Part shown: positions 45,237 through 54,412 of the stretch, in pieces
How the letters are laid out: each line of letters begins with the position of its first letter
How positions within the stretch are numbered: the first letter of the stretch is position 1
NCBI GenBank assembly: GCA_002116315.1
Contig: KZ107851.1
Location: forward strand, 434,001 to 498,000
Origin: Epicoccum nigrum
Lineage: Eukaryota; Ascomycota; Dothideomycetes; Pleosporales; Didymellaceae
Direction: 5' to 3'
DNA length: 64,000 bases
The notes under the pieces: model-generated
What the model saw: only the letters and a program-made list of their open reading frames with translations
Told to the model about the DNA's origin: nothing
Databases searched by the model: none
Translations under genes and position numbers: made by a program

Positions 45237-46769
45237 ATGGAATTTCAAAAGGGCGAGCGCGTTTTCCTAAACTTTGAGACAGGGGGCGTCGAGAAGACCG
45301 ACCAGGGACCCGGGCTTGAACCTGAAGTCGAACATCCAGCACTGCCCGCATTCGATTTCGTCGGCGATATCCTCGAGCGCGACCCATCTTTCGCAGCTCC
45401 TCCAACAGCACCCTCCTTCAAACCAAGTACAACAGGCTTTCCAGCACACAAGAAACGTACCCCACGAGTCTCCGCCTTCAAACAGCGTCGTACAGCCAAC
45501 GAGCAGCAAGCCTCGCTAGCACCGAAAGCGCAAGATGGCTCAAGCCTACACAGCGCGCCCCCTCCACGCGCGAGATTTGACCCAGACGATGAGCGGCGCG
45601 CCATTGACGAGGAGAACCAGCGCAGGTTAGATTCCATGTCTGAGGCGGAGATCGAGGAGGAACGGAGAGAGCTCATGGCGAACCTCGATCCAGCTCTCAT
45701 ACAAAGGCTGCTGAACCGGTCCAGTGCAGATGCTGGTGGAAGTCACACGCAATCGCAATTAACAGAGAAACCTGTGCAATCCACAAAAATAGAGGACGGC
45801 GACCCAGAATCTGCAATAACTCGTCCACTCTTCCAGTCAAATCTTGACGATGGAAGCAACGCACTACAAGAGTGGCCGGAAGACAGGGTCGAGAGTTCTG
45901 AACCGACGTTGCCAATAGCAGAGGCTGCGAACGAGCCTGTAGCGAAAGCGCCAAGTTCGAAGAAGGTGGCTTTTGCAGCATCAGTGGACCAGGAAGAAGA
46001 AGAGGCTGAAGATATCGTCTCGCAACTACGAGATGCCACTACAGCGTCCTCAACCACATCAATACATACACATGGCGAGGAAGCAACCGGCTCGTTACAT
46101 TTCCCGCCTATACCGCAACCACCCGACCTCGATCCAAACGACCCCAACTTCCTCGAGAACATGCACGCCAAATACTTCCCCTCCCTCCCATACAACCCTT
46201 CGACAGTCGAATGGATGAAGCCCATCGACCCCAGTGACAAGTCTTCCCCCTACCACCCCTCACAGACCGCTCTAAACGCCTCGGAGCTACGCTTCGACTT
46301 CAAAGGCAGCCTCCTCGCGCCCAGCACCGCCCGCGAGATCCCTACCAACAAAGGCCTGCACCACCACGCCGACGCCCCCGAAGCCGCAGGCTACACCATC
46401 CCCGAGCTAGCCGTCACGGCGCGCAGCGCCGTGCCCGCGCAGAGATGCATGGCGTACCAGACGCTGGGCCGCATACTGTACCGGCTGGGCCAGGGCGAGT
46501 TCGGCGTCGAGAAGCCCAAGCAGGAGACCGATGGGCCTGTGCGGGTGGTTACGGACCCGGATGAGGAAGGGGAGGAAGTCACCGAGGATGATGATGTTGG
46601 GCATTATATGGCGGCGGGGCTGTGGAAGTGCATTGAGGATGGGAGGGTTATTGAGACATTGACCGAGGAGGCGAATAAGCAGAAGGGACATCTCACTGCG
46701 AGGACGTTTGCGCAGGAGGCGTTGTGGAATTGGAGGAGGGGTGGTGGGAGGAAGAGGCATGCTGTGTAA
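45237..46769 (+). CDS. RPAP1/Rba50-like RNA polymerase II assembly factor
   Basis: Relative of human RPAP1 and yeast Rba50, which help assemble the Rpb3 subcomplex and import RNA polymerase II. Single exon, 510 aa. The RPAP1 N-terminal domain is at about residues 120-165: IDEENQRRLDSMSEAEIEEE, then RELMANLDPALIQRLLNR. The RPAP1 C-terminal domain is at about 345-415: LRFDFKGSLLAPSTAREIPT, GLHHHADAPEAAGYTIPEL, then RCMAYQTLGRILYRLGQGEFG. The fungal protein is short because it lacks the long HEAT-like part of animal RPAP1. The start METFQ-type is confirmed by FLNFETGGVEK-like conserved beginning close to the ATG. Confidence 0.9.
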   Translation: MEFQKGERVFLNFETGGVEKTDQGPGLEPEVEHPALPAFDFVGDILERDPSFAAPPTAPSFKPSTTGFPAHKKRTPRVSAFKQRRTANEQQASLAPKAQDGSSLHSAPPPRARFDPDDERRAIDEENQRRLDSMSEAEIEEERRELMANLDPALIQRLLNRSSADAGGSHTQSQLTEKPVQSTKIEDGDPESAITRPLFQSNLDDGSNALQEWPEDRVESSEPTLPIAEAANEPVAKAPSSKKVAFAASVDQEEEEAEDIVSQLRDATTASSTTSIHTHGEEATGSLHFPPIPQPPDLDPNDPNFLENMHAKYFPSLPYNPSTVEWMKPIDPSDKSSPYHPSQTALNASELRFDFKGSLLAPSTAREIPTNKGLHHHADAPEAAGYTIPELAVTARSAVPAQRCMAYQTLGRILYRLGQGEFGVEKPKQETDGPVRVVTDPDEEGEEVTEDDDVGHYMAAGLWKCIEDGRVIETLTEEANKQKGHLTARTFAQEALWNWRRGGGRKRHAV

Positions 46770-47049
46770 TGTGGAAGATAGGGTATGTATTCTGTATCTA
46801 TCAACACAGAAGATGTTATACTGAAGAATAAGATTGTGCTTTTACCGAGCTTGAGGCAGTTCTCTAGCTATATGCTATCTATTCGTAGCATGCACAAGTG
46901 AGCTTTGGAATCGTGTGCACGCCGATCGATATATCTCTGAGTCGACATGCCCTACGCCATTCAACAGTAGATCGTAAATCAGATTCAACCTACGCGGGTT
47001 TCCTGCAACGTTCTTCACGCCTGTGCTGTGTTCACGAGCACCGACACCC

Positions 47050-48561
47050 TCACTTCTTCCCCTTCTTGCTCCCCCCTTTAGACTCAATAAACCGATCAAG
47101 GTTCTGCTCCAGGTATCCGTTCTCGGCCAGCATCTCAGCCCACAGTTTGATGACGGGTCCGTGGTCAAAGCGTCCTTGTGCAGCCTTTGTAGCATTGTCG
47201 GCTTCGTCCTGCATCTCTGATACGATGCTGATAATGAGCTGGTTCAGCTCTTTGAGAACTATCATTCTGCGGTTAAGAAGATCTTGCAGTCCTTCGCTTG
47301 TGATAGTCGTGGTGATAGTGTCTGGAGTGGGGTGTGTGGAGAGTTGGTCTTCGATGCCTATGGCACTTGGATCTATGCTGGATGAATCACCGTCAGTGAT
47401 AAAAGAACACCAGTCGGGTGACGTCGAGTCGAGTTGTGACTCTGTGCTTTTGATATGGTTGATTGCAAGGCTTGCTTGCTTGCGAAGTGACGGTAGCGCA
47501 GAAGGCATGAGGGCGAAGCCGGTGTACTCATCTCTTCCGCTTGCAAGGATGGCGAGAATTGAATCTGCCGCGCTCGATACCCAGTCGCCCCCTCTTGCTG
47601 CATCGAATGTGCCAACTTTCATAGGCTGAGCATTTAGACCGTCCAGCATCCAGACTTCAGTGCCCACTGGAATGTACGCGATGAAGTGGTGGGCGTTCTC
47701 CTCATCACTTTCGGCACTCTCATCGGTAACTCCGGAATCGGTGGACTTTCGTCGACTTTTTTTATCTCTTTGTTGGCGTTGCGATTTCTTGACCTTGTGT
47801 GATAGGTGCTTATCAGCTTCTAGTATGTCCATTTCCTTCGCAAAGGAATTGTGGATCTTCTTGACAAAATCGAAACTTGCTAATGCTTCGCCTCGCTGGT
47901 ATGGAGTAAAGTCTTCGGTAAAGTCTTTGAACTGGCGTAAGTGTTCGCCAATCTCAATCTCGGCGTTGTTCATCAGAATGTTGATCATTGCAAGCGTTGC
48001 GCAGCTGTTTTGGGCTGGGAGTTGATTCGCAAACCACACATGACTGGACTTATCCTCTTGTTGAGCGGAGACGCCCTGTTGGTGATACTGATATAGTAGA
48101 ATCAGCCCATAGATGGGTCGTGGGAGTGTTTCTAGGCAATCTGGGGTCATGGAGAAAATCTCTCGAACATTGATGTCTTGTACGCCCATATCATGAAGAA
48201 TAGCAGAGAAGAATGCTGGCTCGGATTCAATCTCACAGAAGCCTTGCCATGTTTCCTTGGTGACATTGTCCTTAAGTTCGGCAGGCTCACTGGGCTGTCG
48301 GGCAGACTGATCGGTGCCGTCATCCGTAGCCGGAGTGGGGCCCGAGTTTACTCGCTTGGGCTTGAAGTCTTCGTGGAAATCCTCTGACCTTCTCTTCTTC
48401 GATTTTGGAGAGGATTCGCAAGCTCCCTCGCTACCTACGGCAGTGTCGATAGTGTCATTCTTGGTGCTCGATACCTCGTCAGCCGCAGTTGCTGAAGGTG
48501 GTGTTGTCAGGTTGCTCGAGCAGACGGTCGTATTCAAGTCTGATTGCGAAGATGAGCCCAT
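47050..48561 (-). CDS. Ubiquitin C-terminal hydrolase, UCH family (UCHL5/BAP1 type)
   Basis: Cysteine-protease deubiquitinase of peptidase family C12. Single exon, 503 aa. The UCH domain (about residues 105-380) begins TWQGFCEIESEPAFFSAIL and has the oxyanion Gln and catalytic Cys in LPAQNSCATLAMINIL (about 187), the catalytic His in NAHHFIAYIPVG (about 292) and Asp in VWMLDGLNAQP (about 307), so it looks active. The active-site crossover loop is enlarged by a basic Lys/Arg/Ser-rich insert (VKKSQRQQRDKKSRRKS, then acidic). A C-terminal coiled-coil tail (LQDLLNRRMIVLKELNQLI) ends in a Lys-rich stretch. The first 100 residues are disordered with an SPKSKKRR nuclear-localisation-like patch. A larger C-terminal region than UCHL3 points to the UCHL5/BAP1 branch. 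Confidence 0.92.
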   Translation of the reverse strand: MGSSSQSDLNTTVCSSNLTTPPSATAADEVSSTKNDTIDTAVGSEGACESSPKSKKRRSEDFHEDFKPKRVNSGPTPATDDGTDQSARQPSEPAELKDNVTKETWQGFCEIESEPAFFSAILHDMGVQDINVREIFSMTPDCLETLPRPIYGLILLYQYHQQGVSAQQEDKSSHVWFANQLPAQNSCATLAMINILMNNAEIEIGEHLRQFKDFTEDFTPYQRGEALASFDFVKKIHNSFAKEMDILEADKHLSHKVKKSQRQQRDKKSRRKSTDSGVTDESAESDEENAHHFIAYIPVGTEVWMLDGLNAQPMKVGTFDAARGGDWVSSAADSILAILASGRDEYTGFALMPSALPSLRKQASLAINHIKSTESQLDSTSPDWCSFITDGDSSSIDPSAIGIEDQLSTHPTPDTITTTITSEGLQDLLNRRMIVLKELNQLIISIVSEMQDEADNATKAAQGRFDHGPVIKLWAEMLAENGYLEQNLDRFIESKGGSKKGKK

Positions 48562-49028
48562 CTTGGCAGGAAGTCAGATTACGGTTGCAAAGTTGTTGTT
48601 CAGCTGCGAAGATGTGAGAGACTGCAGCTATTTGTAGCTCAGAGCCGCGGAGCGAAGGTTCGATCGGTGCGTGACAAACAGCAAAGAGTAGCCATGGCTA
48701 AGTGAATGTTAAGGTGGGCTTGCAGCAATCGCGACGCGTGACCAAAGCATGAAGGAAGGTGAAAGCAGGCTGCTCCCTGAGGCAGGAGGTGACGCGTGGT
48801 CTGATTGGCTAGAGCTTCCAGGACGCGCCTTCGTTCTGTGGTCAACACCTCGTTGCATCGATACGGCCAACACAACAGCTCAAACAATGCGCTACCCCTA
48901 TCTCTCTGGCGCAAAGCTCCCCCTCTAAAGCAGGTGCTTTCATTACCGTTGTCTGGCTGTAGAACATCTCTATTTCTATGCCTAAGAACCGCACCGCTTC
49001 AACCATCTTGCTTGGCATGACGCTTTAG
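48562..49028. promoter_or_regulatory. Divergent promoter, UCH / small membrane ORF-GPI1
   Basis: 467 bp between divergent starts. It has two perfect ACGCGT (MCB) sites at 48734-48739 and 48792-48797 and an inverted CCAAT box at 48804-48808. Function of the sites is inferred from yeast MBF and Hap motifs. Confidence 0.5.
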
Positions 49029-49337
49029 ATGCACGCATTCTCCATTGTCACGCTTGGTATCTTTGTCGCGGGCTACTCGACTGCACGCTGGGATCTCACC
49101 ACTCGACTATACGAGCTTGCAATTTTCGCTTGGGACCACGGCGTTGTCACCAGGGCTGCAAAGGGCTTTGCGGTTCTCTCACTGTTCTTCTTTCTGCTCG
49201 TACTGCCATTTGTGCGCCTTGCGACCGAGGAGACAGATCTTGTCGGTACAGCCTGCACGAGTTACGAATACAGTAGAGCTGACAGTCTAAGCATCCACGA
49301 GTCGGAGCCGGTGGCATTTCTGCGCGCGAGCAGCTAA
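49029..49337 (+). CDS. Small two-helix membrane protein, possibly bicistronic with GPI1
   Basis: Open frame of 102 aa with ATG at 49029. An N-terminal hydrophobic stretch (AFSIVTLGIFVAGYSTA) and a second one at about 47-65 (GFAVLSLFFFLLVLPFVRL) flank an aromatic-rich segment (WDLTTRLYELAIFAWDHG, then VTRAAK). The tail is polar and acidic (TEETD, HESEP). No family is certain. It stops only 40 nt before the GPI1 start codon on the same strand, too close for a separate 3' end and promoter. It could be an upstream cistron on the GPI1 mRNA, a long uORF, or a separate gene with an overlapping transcript. The two-helix shape recalls small GPI-GlcNAc-transferase subunits, but sequence identity with them is not evident. 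Confidence 0.62.
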   Translation: MHAFSIVTLGIFVAGYSTARWDLTTRLYELAIFAWDHGVVTRAAKGFAVLSLFFFLLVLPFVRLATEETDLVGTACTSYEYSRADSLSIHESEPVAFLRASS

Positions 49338-49377
49338 AACGACGAGGGTCTTTCTAGTGGGGTAGCAGGATGGTGAT

Positions 49378-51717
49378 ATGGTCACACACAATGGGCTGAT
49401 GCGTATATTCTGGCCATCGGACGCGCCGAATAGACCTACCTCGGGCGTCCTGGTGGGATTCAGGAACGCACAATCAGATGTCTTCGTTGTGTCTATTCTA
49501 CAGGAAGTCGAGGTATGTTCAGGATGCGCCATGTTAGCAGCACGCACAGCTCACATTGTACAGCTCCGGCAAGTCGAGAATGCATTAGAAGTAGGCACGC
49601 TATTACGCCATAGTCCGTACGATACTAAAGAGCTGTTCACACGGTGTGGACACTCTTCCCTTCGCGTTTTGGGCGAGGTCAATCCCAAGTCCCCACCCAA
49701 CCACTCCGATAAGAACCTCCTCATTGCGTATACCGACTCGTCGAGCCGTCTGCCTCGATGGCATTGCCCTGCCGAAGCCCTCTCGAACGTTCAAGTTGTG
49801 ATCTATGATCGTCCAGACCCGGCGCGAATGCAATACCTTTCCTTAACACCAATCGCACTCGCCCTGGGAGATAAAACGACCAGTGAACAATGGGACACAG
49901 CGTTTGCGAAGCACGAAGCAGAAGAAGAGCAACGCAGGAAGAAGAAAGCACTGCTTGTTGAAAAGTTGAAACTGCACAAAGTCATCAATCATCCGCCTAC
50001 ACAGAAGGAGATGGCGCTTCCTATGCTTATCGAGCAAGTCAATTGCTCTTCTGAGCTGGATTCGCTGTTGCAGAAGAACATTGGCATGATCGGCCGGCGC
50101 ATGAAACGAGCGTTGAGTGTCAGCGAGCGTGTGGTCGAGTCGGCGAACAACTTGTGGGACTATGTGTATGAGGCCGCGTGGTACCTCTTAACGGTTTGGG
50201 TGTGGCCTGTAGCTGCACAGCTGTTCATCTTCGGGCTGATGGCTCACCGCATAGTCGCCGAATACATACTGCGCCTTCTGGATTGGCGCATGTCACCTGA
50301 TGCACCGGCCTTGAAGGACATATCCGCGACCGCACAGCAAATTGACATTCGTCTGCAACAGTTCTGCTATTGGCCTATACAGTACCTTACGCTGCGCAAG
50401 AGGAAGGCTAGCTGGGGCAGTATCACCAACAGTCACCCAGAATACATTCGCTTCTACAATAGCCTCTGGCTTGTTGCTAACGATGTCATCATGGGTATTG
50501 CTCTGGGCTCTTTCATTATCGAAAACTCATCTCTTGTTGCCGCCCAGGTCGATACAATCTTTAGTGCCTGGTCGATCGAAGGCTTGCGGCGTATGATCTC
50601 ATGGCTTACTGGATGGCCGCCACCAGGAGGATTGAAGCTTAACACCGAGCTTGCAACCTTTCTTGGTGATCTATTCCTTTGGGTCATTGAATATTGGGCT
50701 GGTAAGGCCTTCTCTGTGCCTCTTTGATTTCCATCACAACTAACCAACCCAGGGGTCATGTCCTTGCTACGGCCTCAGCTACCTGCCCTTATCCGAATCA
50801 TCGGTCTCTCGGCGTTCGCAGGTGCCACGATGCCCATCTCGCTGTTCTCAGACATCCTGTCCCTGCTTACGCTGCATATTTACTCGTTCTACATCGCCTC
50901 CGCTCGCATCTTTCATTGGCAGCTGACAATCATCATATCACTCTTCCATCTCTTCCGTGGTAAGAAGCGTAACATCCTTCGAAACAGAATCGACTCATGC
51001 GACTACGATCTTGATCAGCTACTCCTGGGCACAATTCTATTTACGTTGCAGTTCTTTCTATTGCCAACGGTGTTTGTATTCTACTTGACTTTTGCAAGCA
51101 CAAGAGTGGCTGTAATTGCACTCAAAGCTGGACTCGAAATTGGACTGGCTTGTTTGAATCACTTTCCACTCTTCGCCGTTATGCTTCGCATCAAGGACTC
51201 GAGGCGACTACCAGGTAAACTCTCCAAGGCAGATTGATTGTGTAGTGATACTGACAATACTGGAGGCGGGATCTACTTTGAACTACACGACGCAAGGGGC
51301 GACAAGACACACTCTGCAGACGATCTCGACTCACTGCCTACGGCTTACATCAATCTCAAGGTATGCTAGTACTGAGTGTGCACCTTGAAGACTCTCACTG
51401 AACAGCAATAGTCTGTACCTCTGTCTCTCACCGCTATGTTCCATTCCTACTTCGAGCTCGGCACCCGCATAAGAAAGCATTACTTCTCGCCAAGCGTCTT
51501 CTTGAGCCTTGCATCAGGCCAATTCGTGCCTCCCATCCACCGAAGGAATCTATACAGCTTGCAGTACAGTATGCTCCCGGCCCACCGCATCAGCATTAGT
51601 GAGCTCTGGATGCAGCTTACAGCCCGAAAGACGCCACCTCAAAGGCCAAATGGGCATGTCAGAATACCTTCTTTCGAAGGCGTGATTCAAGGGCGGAGGC
51701 GGAGGGCACTGAAGTAG
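49378..51717 (+). CDS. GPI1: GPI1/PIG-Q subunit of GPI-GlcNAc transferase
   Basis: Membrane subunit of the ER complex that adds GlcNAc to phosphatidylinositol, the first step of GPI-anchor synthesis. Exons 49378-50701, 50753-51214, 51266-51360 and 51412-51717, with three introns of exactly 51 nt, give 728 aa. The N-terminus HNGLMRIFWPSDAP is typical. Hydrophobic segments begin at about 265 (YLLTVWVWPVAAQLFIFGLM), and the conserved region includes SHPEYIRFYNSLWLVANDVI, LNTELATFLGDLFLWVIEYW, LTLHIYSFYIASARIFHWQL, LFRGKKRNILRNRIDSCDYD and LDQLLLGTILFTLQFFLLPT. The end is short and Arg-rich. The product supports the GPI-anchored protein at the right end of the window only in the general sense. 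Confidence 0.94.
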
Positions 51718-53462
51718 AACATGAGACCCTCTTGCTTTTTTTTTCAATAGTGTTTGAGTTTGCTATTTCTTCTTGCATGCAGTGATTACGTACACCCTTT
51801 CCGCATGTTTGCGTACCGTACCCGGTCTACAAGCTCTCCCAAAACATACTGTGTGGGAGATCAAAAATGCCGCTCCCAACACCCAATACTGAGCAGCTAC
51901 ATTAGTCCAGAGGGCCCACGCATTCGGTCAGCAGGCACTTTTGTTATTATGTAGCTTCTCGGCCACCCTCCTGACTGGGAGCTTATATGTACCGAGTACA
52001 CCTTCACACCCTCATATCACAGCACAATCCCTCCCTCCAAACAACAACATCTTGCAAGCCCACCACCTCCATCCCAGCACCCGGTTCGCGCGGAAATACC
52101 TCCTACTGCAACCGACCCATCTCCGCCCCGCGCTGCGTGCTGCGCCTCGCACCAGCTGCACATCCTCATTTCCTTTCTCGGAGCCACCGACGCCCCCGTC
52201 CAGTGGCCGTCCAGCTCGCACCAGCCACATCGCAGTTGCGGTTGCGCTTAATAACCCGGCGCACCTTTTATCCAACTAGGAGAGAGCCTCACGAGCCACG
52301 CAGCCACGGACCTTCCCTTGTGCGTGCACAAAATTTCTAGAAAAATCTCTCTTGCTGAAAAAGCAAAATGCACAACCCTCATTAATCTCGAGACCGCTAG
52401 GTTGCTGAGTCTCGCAGCAACGTCTTGGAACTGCAAATCGCGCGATTGCTTCACAGGCTGGGAAAATCTCTACGGGAAAAAGCAAGTGTGATGTCAGTCG
52501 GTGTGTGAGAGCGCGTGCATGCCACATGGCCCTGCTGCGTTTGACAAGTGGCATGGATGGAGCGGATCTGACACAGCCGCCTCCACGTCTGTGCTGATCG
52601 TTATCCCGAACCACGTGGATCCGCGGTTTGGCTGGTGGCCGGTCAGATTCGGCCTTTGGGCAGAGGTGGCTGCGAGGCTGGTGGCATTCGCGCTGCGGGG
52701 ATGAGGCTATTGGGCTGCCAGCGAGGGCTCTTGCGTGAGGCTGGTTGCGTCTTTGCTGTGGATCAAGGACTTTGCTTGCATCAAAGGAATTAGAGTTGGA
52801 TTTGGGTGTCAGCCTTCCTCCTCCTCTTGCGTTAGCTCGCGCGGTTTGTGAACAATAGAGTTCTGGAGATGATTCATTGACGCTACAACGCTGCAGTGCT
52901 GAAACGGGACTTTTGAACTAATGGGCAGTGAAGAGAGGTAGAAATATAGACACCGAGAAGAAATGAAGGGCGGGAAGACTATGGTAGATCCGGGGGAGGA
53001 GTAAACTAGACTGTAAGACAGCACGATAGAGAGTGACGTGGACGAAAGTACCATCCGAGATGTAATGAAAACTACAAGAAAAGGTACGAATCGTGATGCC
53101 GCTAAGATACTGAATCACCCGATTGATTGTCCATAATCTAACACCCATGACGCCAAATGTGGTTGGAAAGTTCGGAGATATATAACACAGGAAAAGTCCT
53201 AGCCAACGTTGGGTAATCCGTGGCTCAGAGAGGACATACAAGGCCCATTACAAGGGCTTCAACGCAGAGTCTTATCTTACTGTCGTCGTCAAGCGTGGTC
53301 GCGCACCGCAAATGCAAGACATAAGAGGAGGTAAAGATTAACGATGTGGTATCGGGTATTGAAAGGTTCATCAAAGTATACTCCAATCCATTCGTGAAAG
53401 GAGATGCGTGCTGGTGGCGTGAAGCTGCTGCGGTGCTTCGCATGTTGCCATCGTCATTGCGC
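51718..53462. other. Convergent 1.7-kb non-coding stretch
   Basis: Lies between the 3' ends of GPI1 (+) and the WSC gene (-), unusually long for convergent genes here. Frames of 60-117 codons are Pro/Ser/Arg- or Thr-rich on both strands with no family motifs. A pyrimidine-rich run at 52.0-52.2 kb could be a leader of an unseen gene or ncRNA, but no exon chain was found. Confidence 0.45.
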
Positions 53463-54412
53463 TCATACGTTGGTAACCTAAACGTGCGTTAGTACAGACC
53501 CTCTCATTCTCCAGCTAGGACAACACGACATACCTTCAATATCCTCCTCGAGTAATCTTCGTTGTCCGCGATGCTGCCGTTGCTTTGGCGGCGGTCCATG
53601 AAGCTGGGGTCGATACGTGTGTCGTTGATGGAAGATGCTCCAGTCTTGCCTCCACTGATAAAGTCATTCACACCAGCAGCATTGCGACGGTAGTCTGCCT
53701 CTGCCTGCTTCTGACGTCTGCGGCGCAGGAAGAACCATACCCCGCCGACAATGGCAGCGAGACCGACAACACCCACGACGACGCCTGCAGCAATTCCTGC
53801 TGTGTTCGGTTTGCTGTCAGAGTCGCTGTTATTTGTGGGCGAGGCCGAGGCCGAGGCGACAGCAGATGTCGAAGAGGCTGCCGTGCTAGACTGCTTCGAT
53901 GACGACGAGGATACCTTGGGGGGTTCGTAGTACTCGACTTCATTGAGAGTGTTTCCTGTGAGAATGACCCAGATCTTGTTGTTTCCACCGCCTGTCAAAG
54001 GTTAGCTAAAATTCAAACCAGATCTAGTCGTTGACAAACATTTCGCATCACTGGTTCCCTTGCACTGTGTGTTGCAAGAACTGTTGTCGACTTGCCACTC
54101 CTTGGCCGGGATCTTGTCTCCACACCAGCAGTCGACACCGTTTGACAGTCCAAGGACATTTTTTTTGTGTTCGATGCAGAGAAACTGGCAGTTGCCTGGA
54201 CTCTGGAAGTTGTAGTAACCGTAGTTCTCCAGTGGTGTACCTGTCTCGAAGCAGCCGATTGTGGACATGGCGTTGGCGGGCAAGGTAGTTGTCGGCGACG
54301 CGACAGCGGAGGGCGTTGTCACAGTGCTCCAGAAGTCCTCGGACGACTGAGCAGAGGCCGTCATCACCATGGCGGCCGCTGCGAGAGCGCATGTGAAACT
54401 GAAGGAGACCAT
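53463..54412 (-). CDS. WSC-domain cell-wall stress sensor
   Basis: Type I membrane protein of the Wsc1-4 kind, reporting cell-wall stress to the Rho1/Pkc1 pathway. Exons 54412-54040, 53991-53534 and 53477-53463 give 281 aa. Signal peptide at 1-21 (FTCALAAAAMVMTASA). WSC domain at about 50-130 with the cysteine framework GCFETG, CQFLC, CWCGDK, CNTQC, and KCGGGNNKIWVI formed across an intron with a GTTTGT donor. A Ser/Thr-rich stalk (SSSSSKQSSTAASSTSA) follows, then a membrane helix at about 190-213 (AGVVVGVVGLAAIVGGVWFF), the RRRR stop-transfer and a cytoplasmic tail. The last exon adds VTNV, giving the usual DYSRRILKVTN ending. All parts are intact. Confidence 0.92.
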
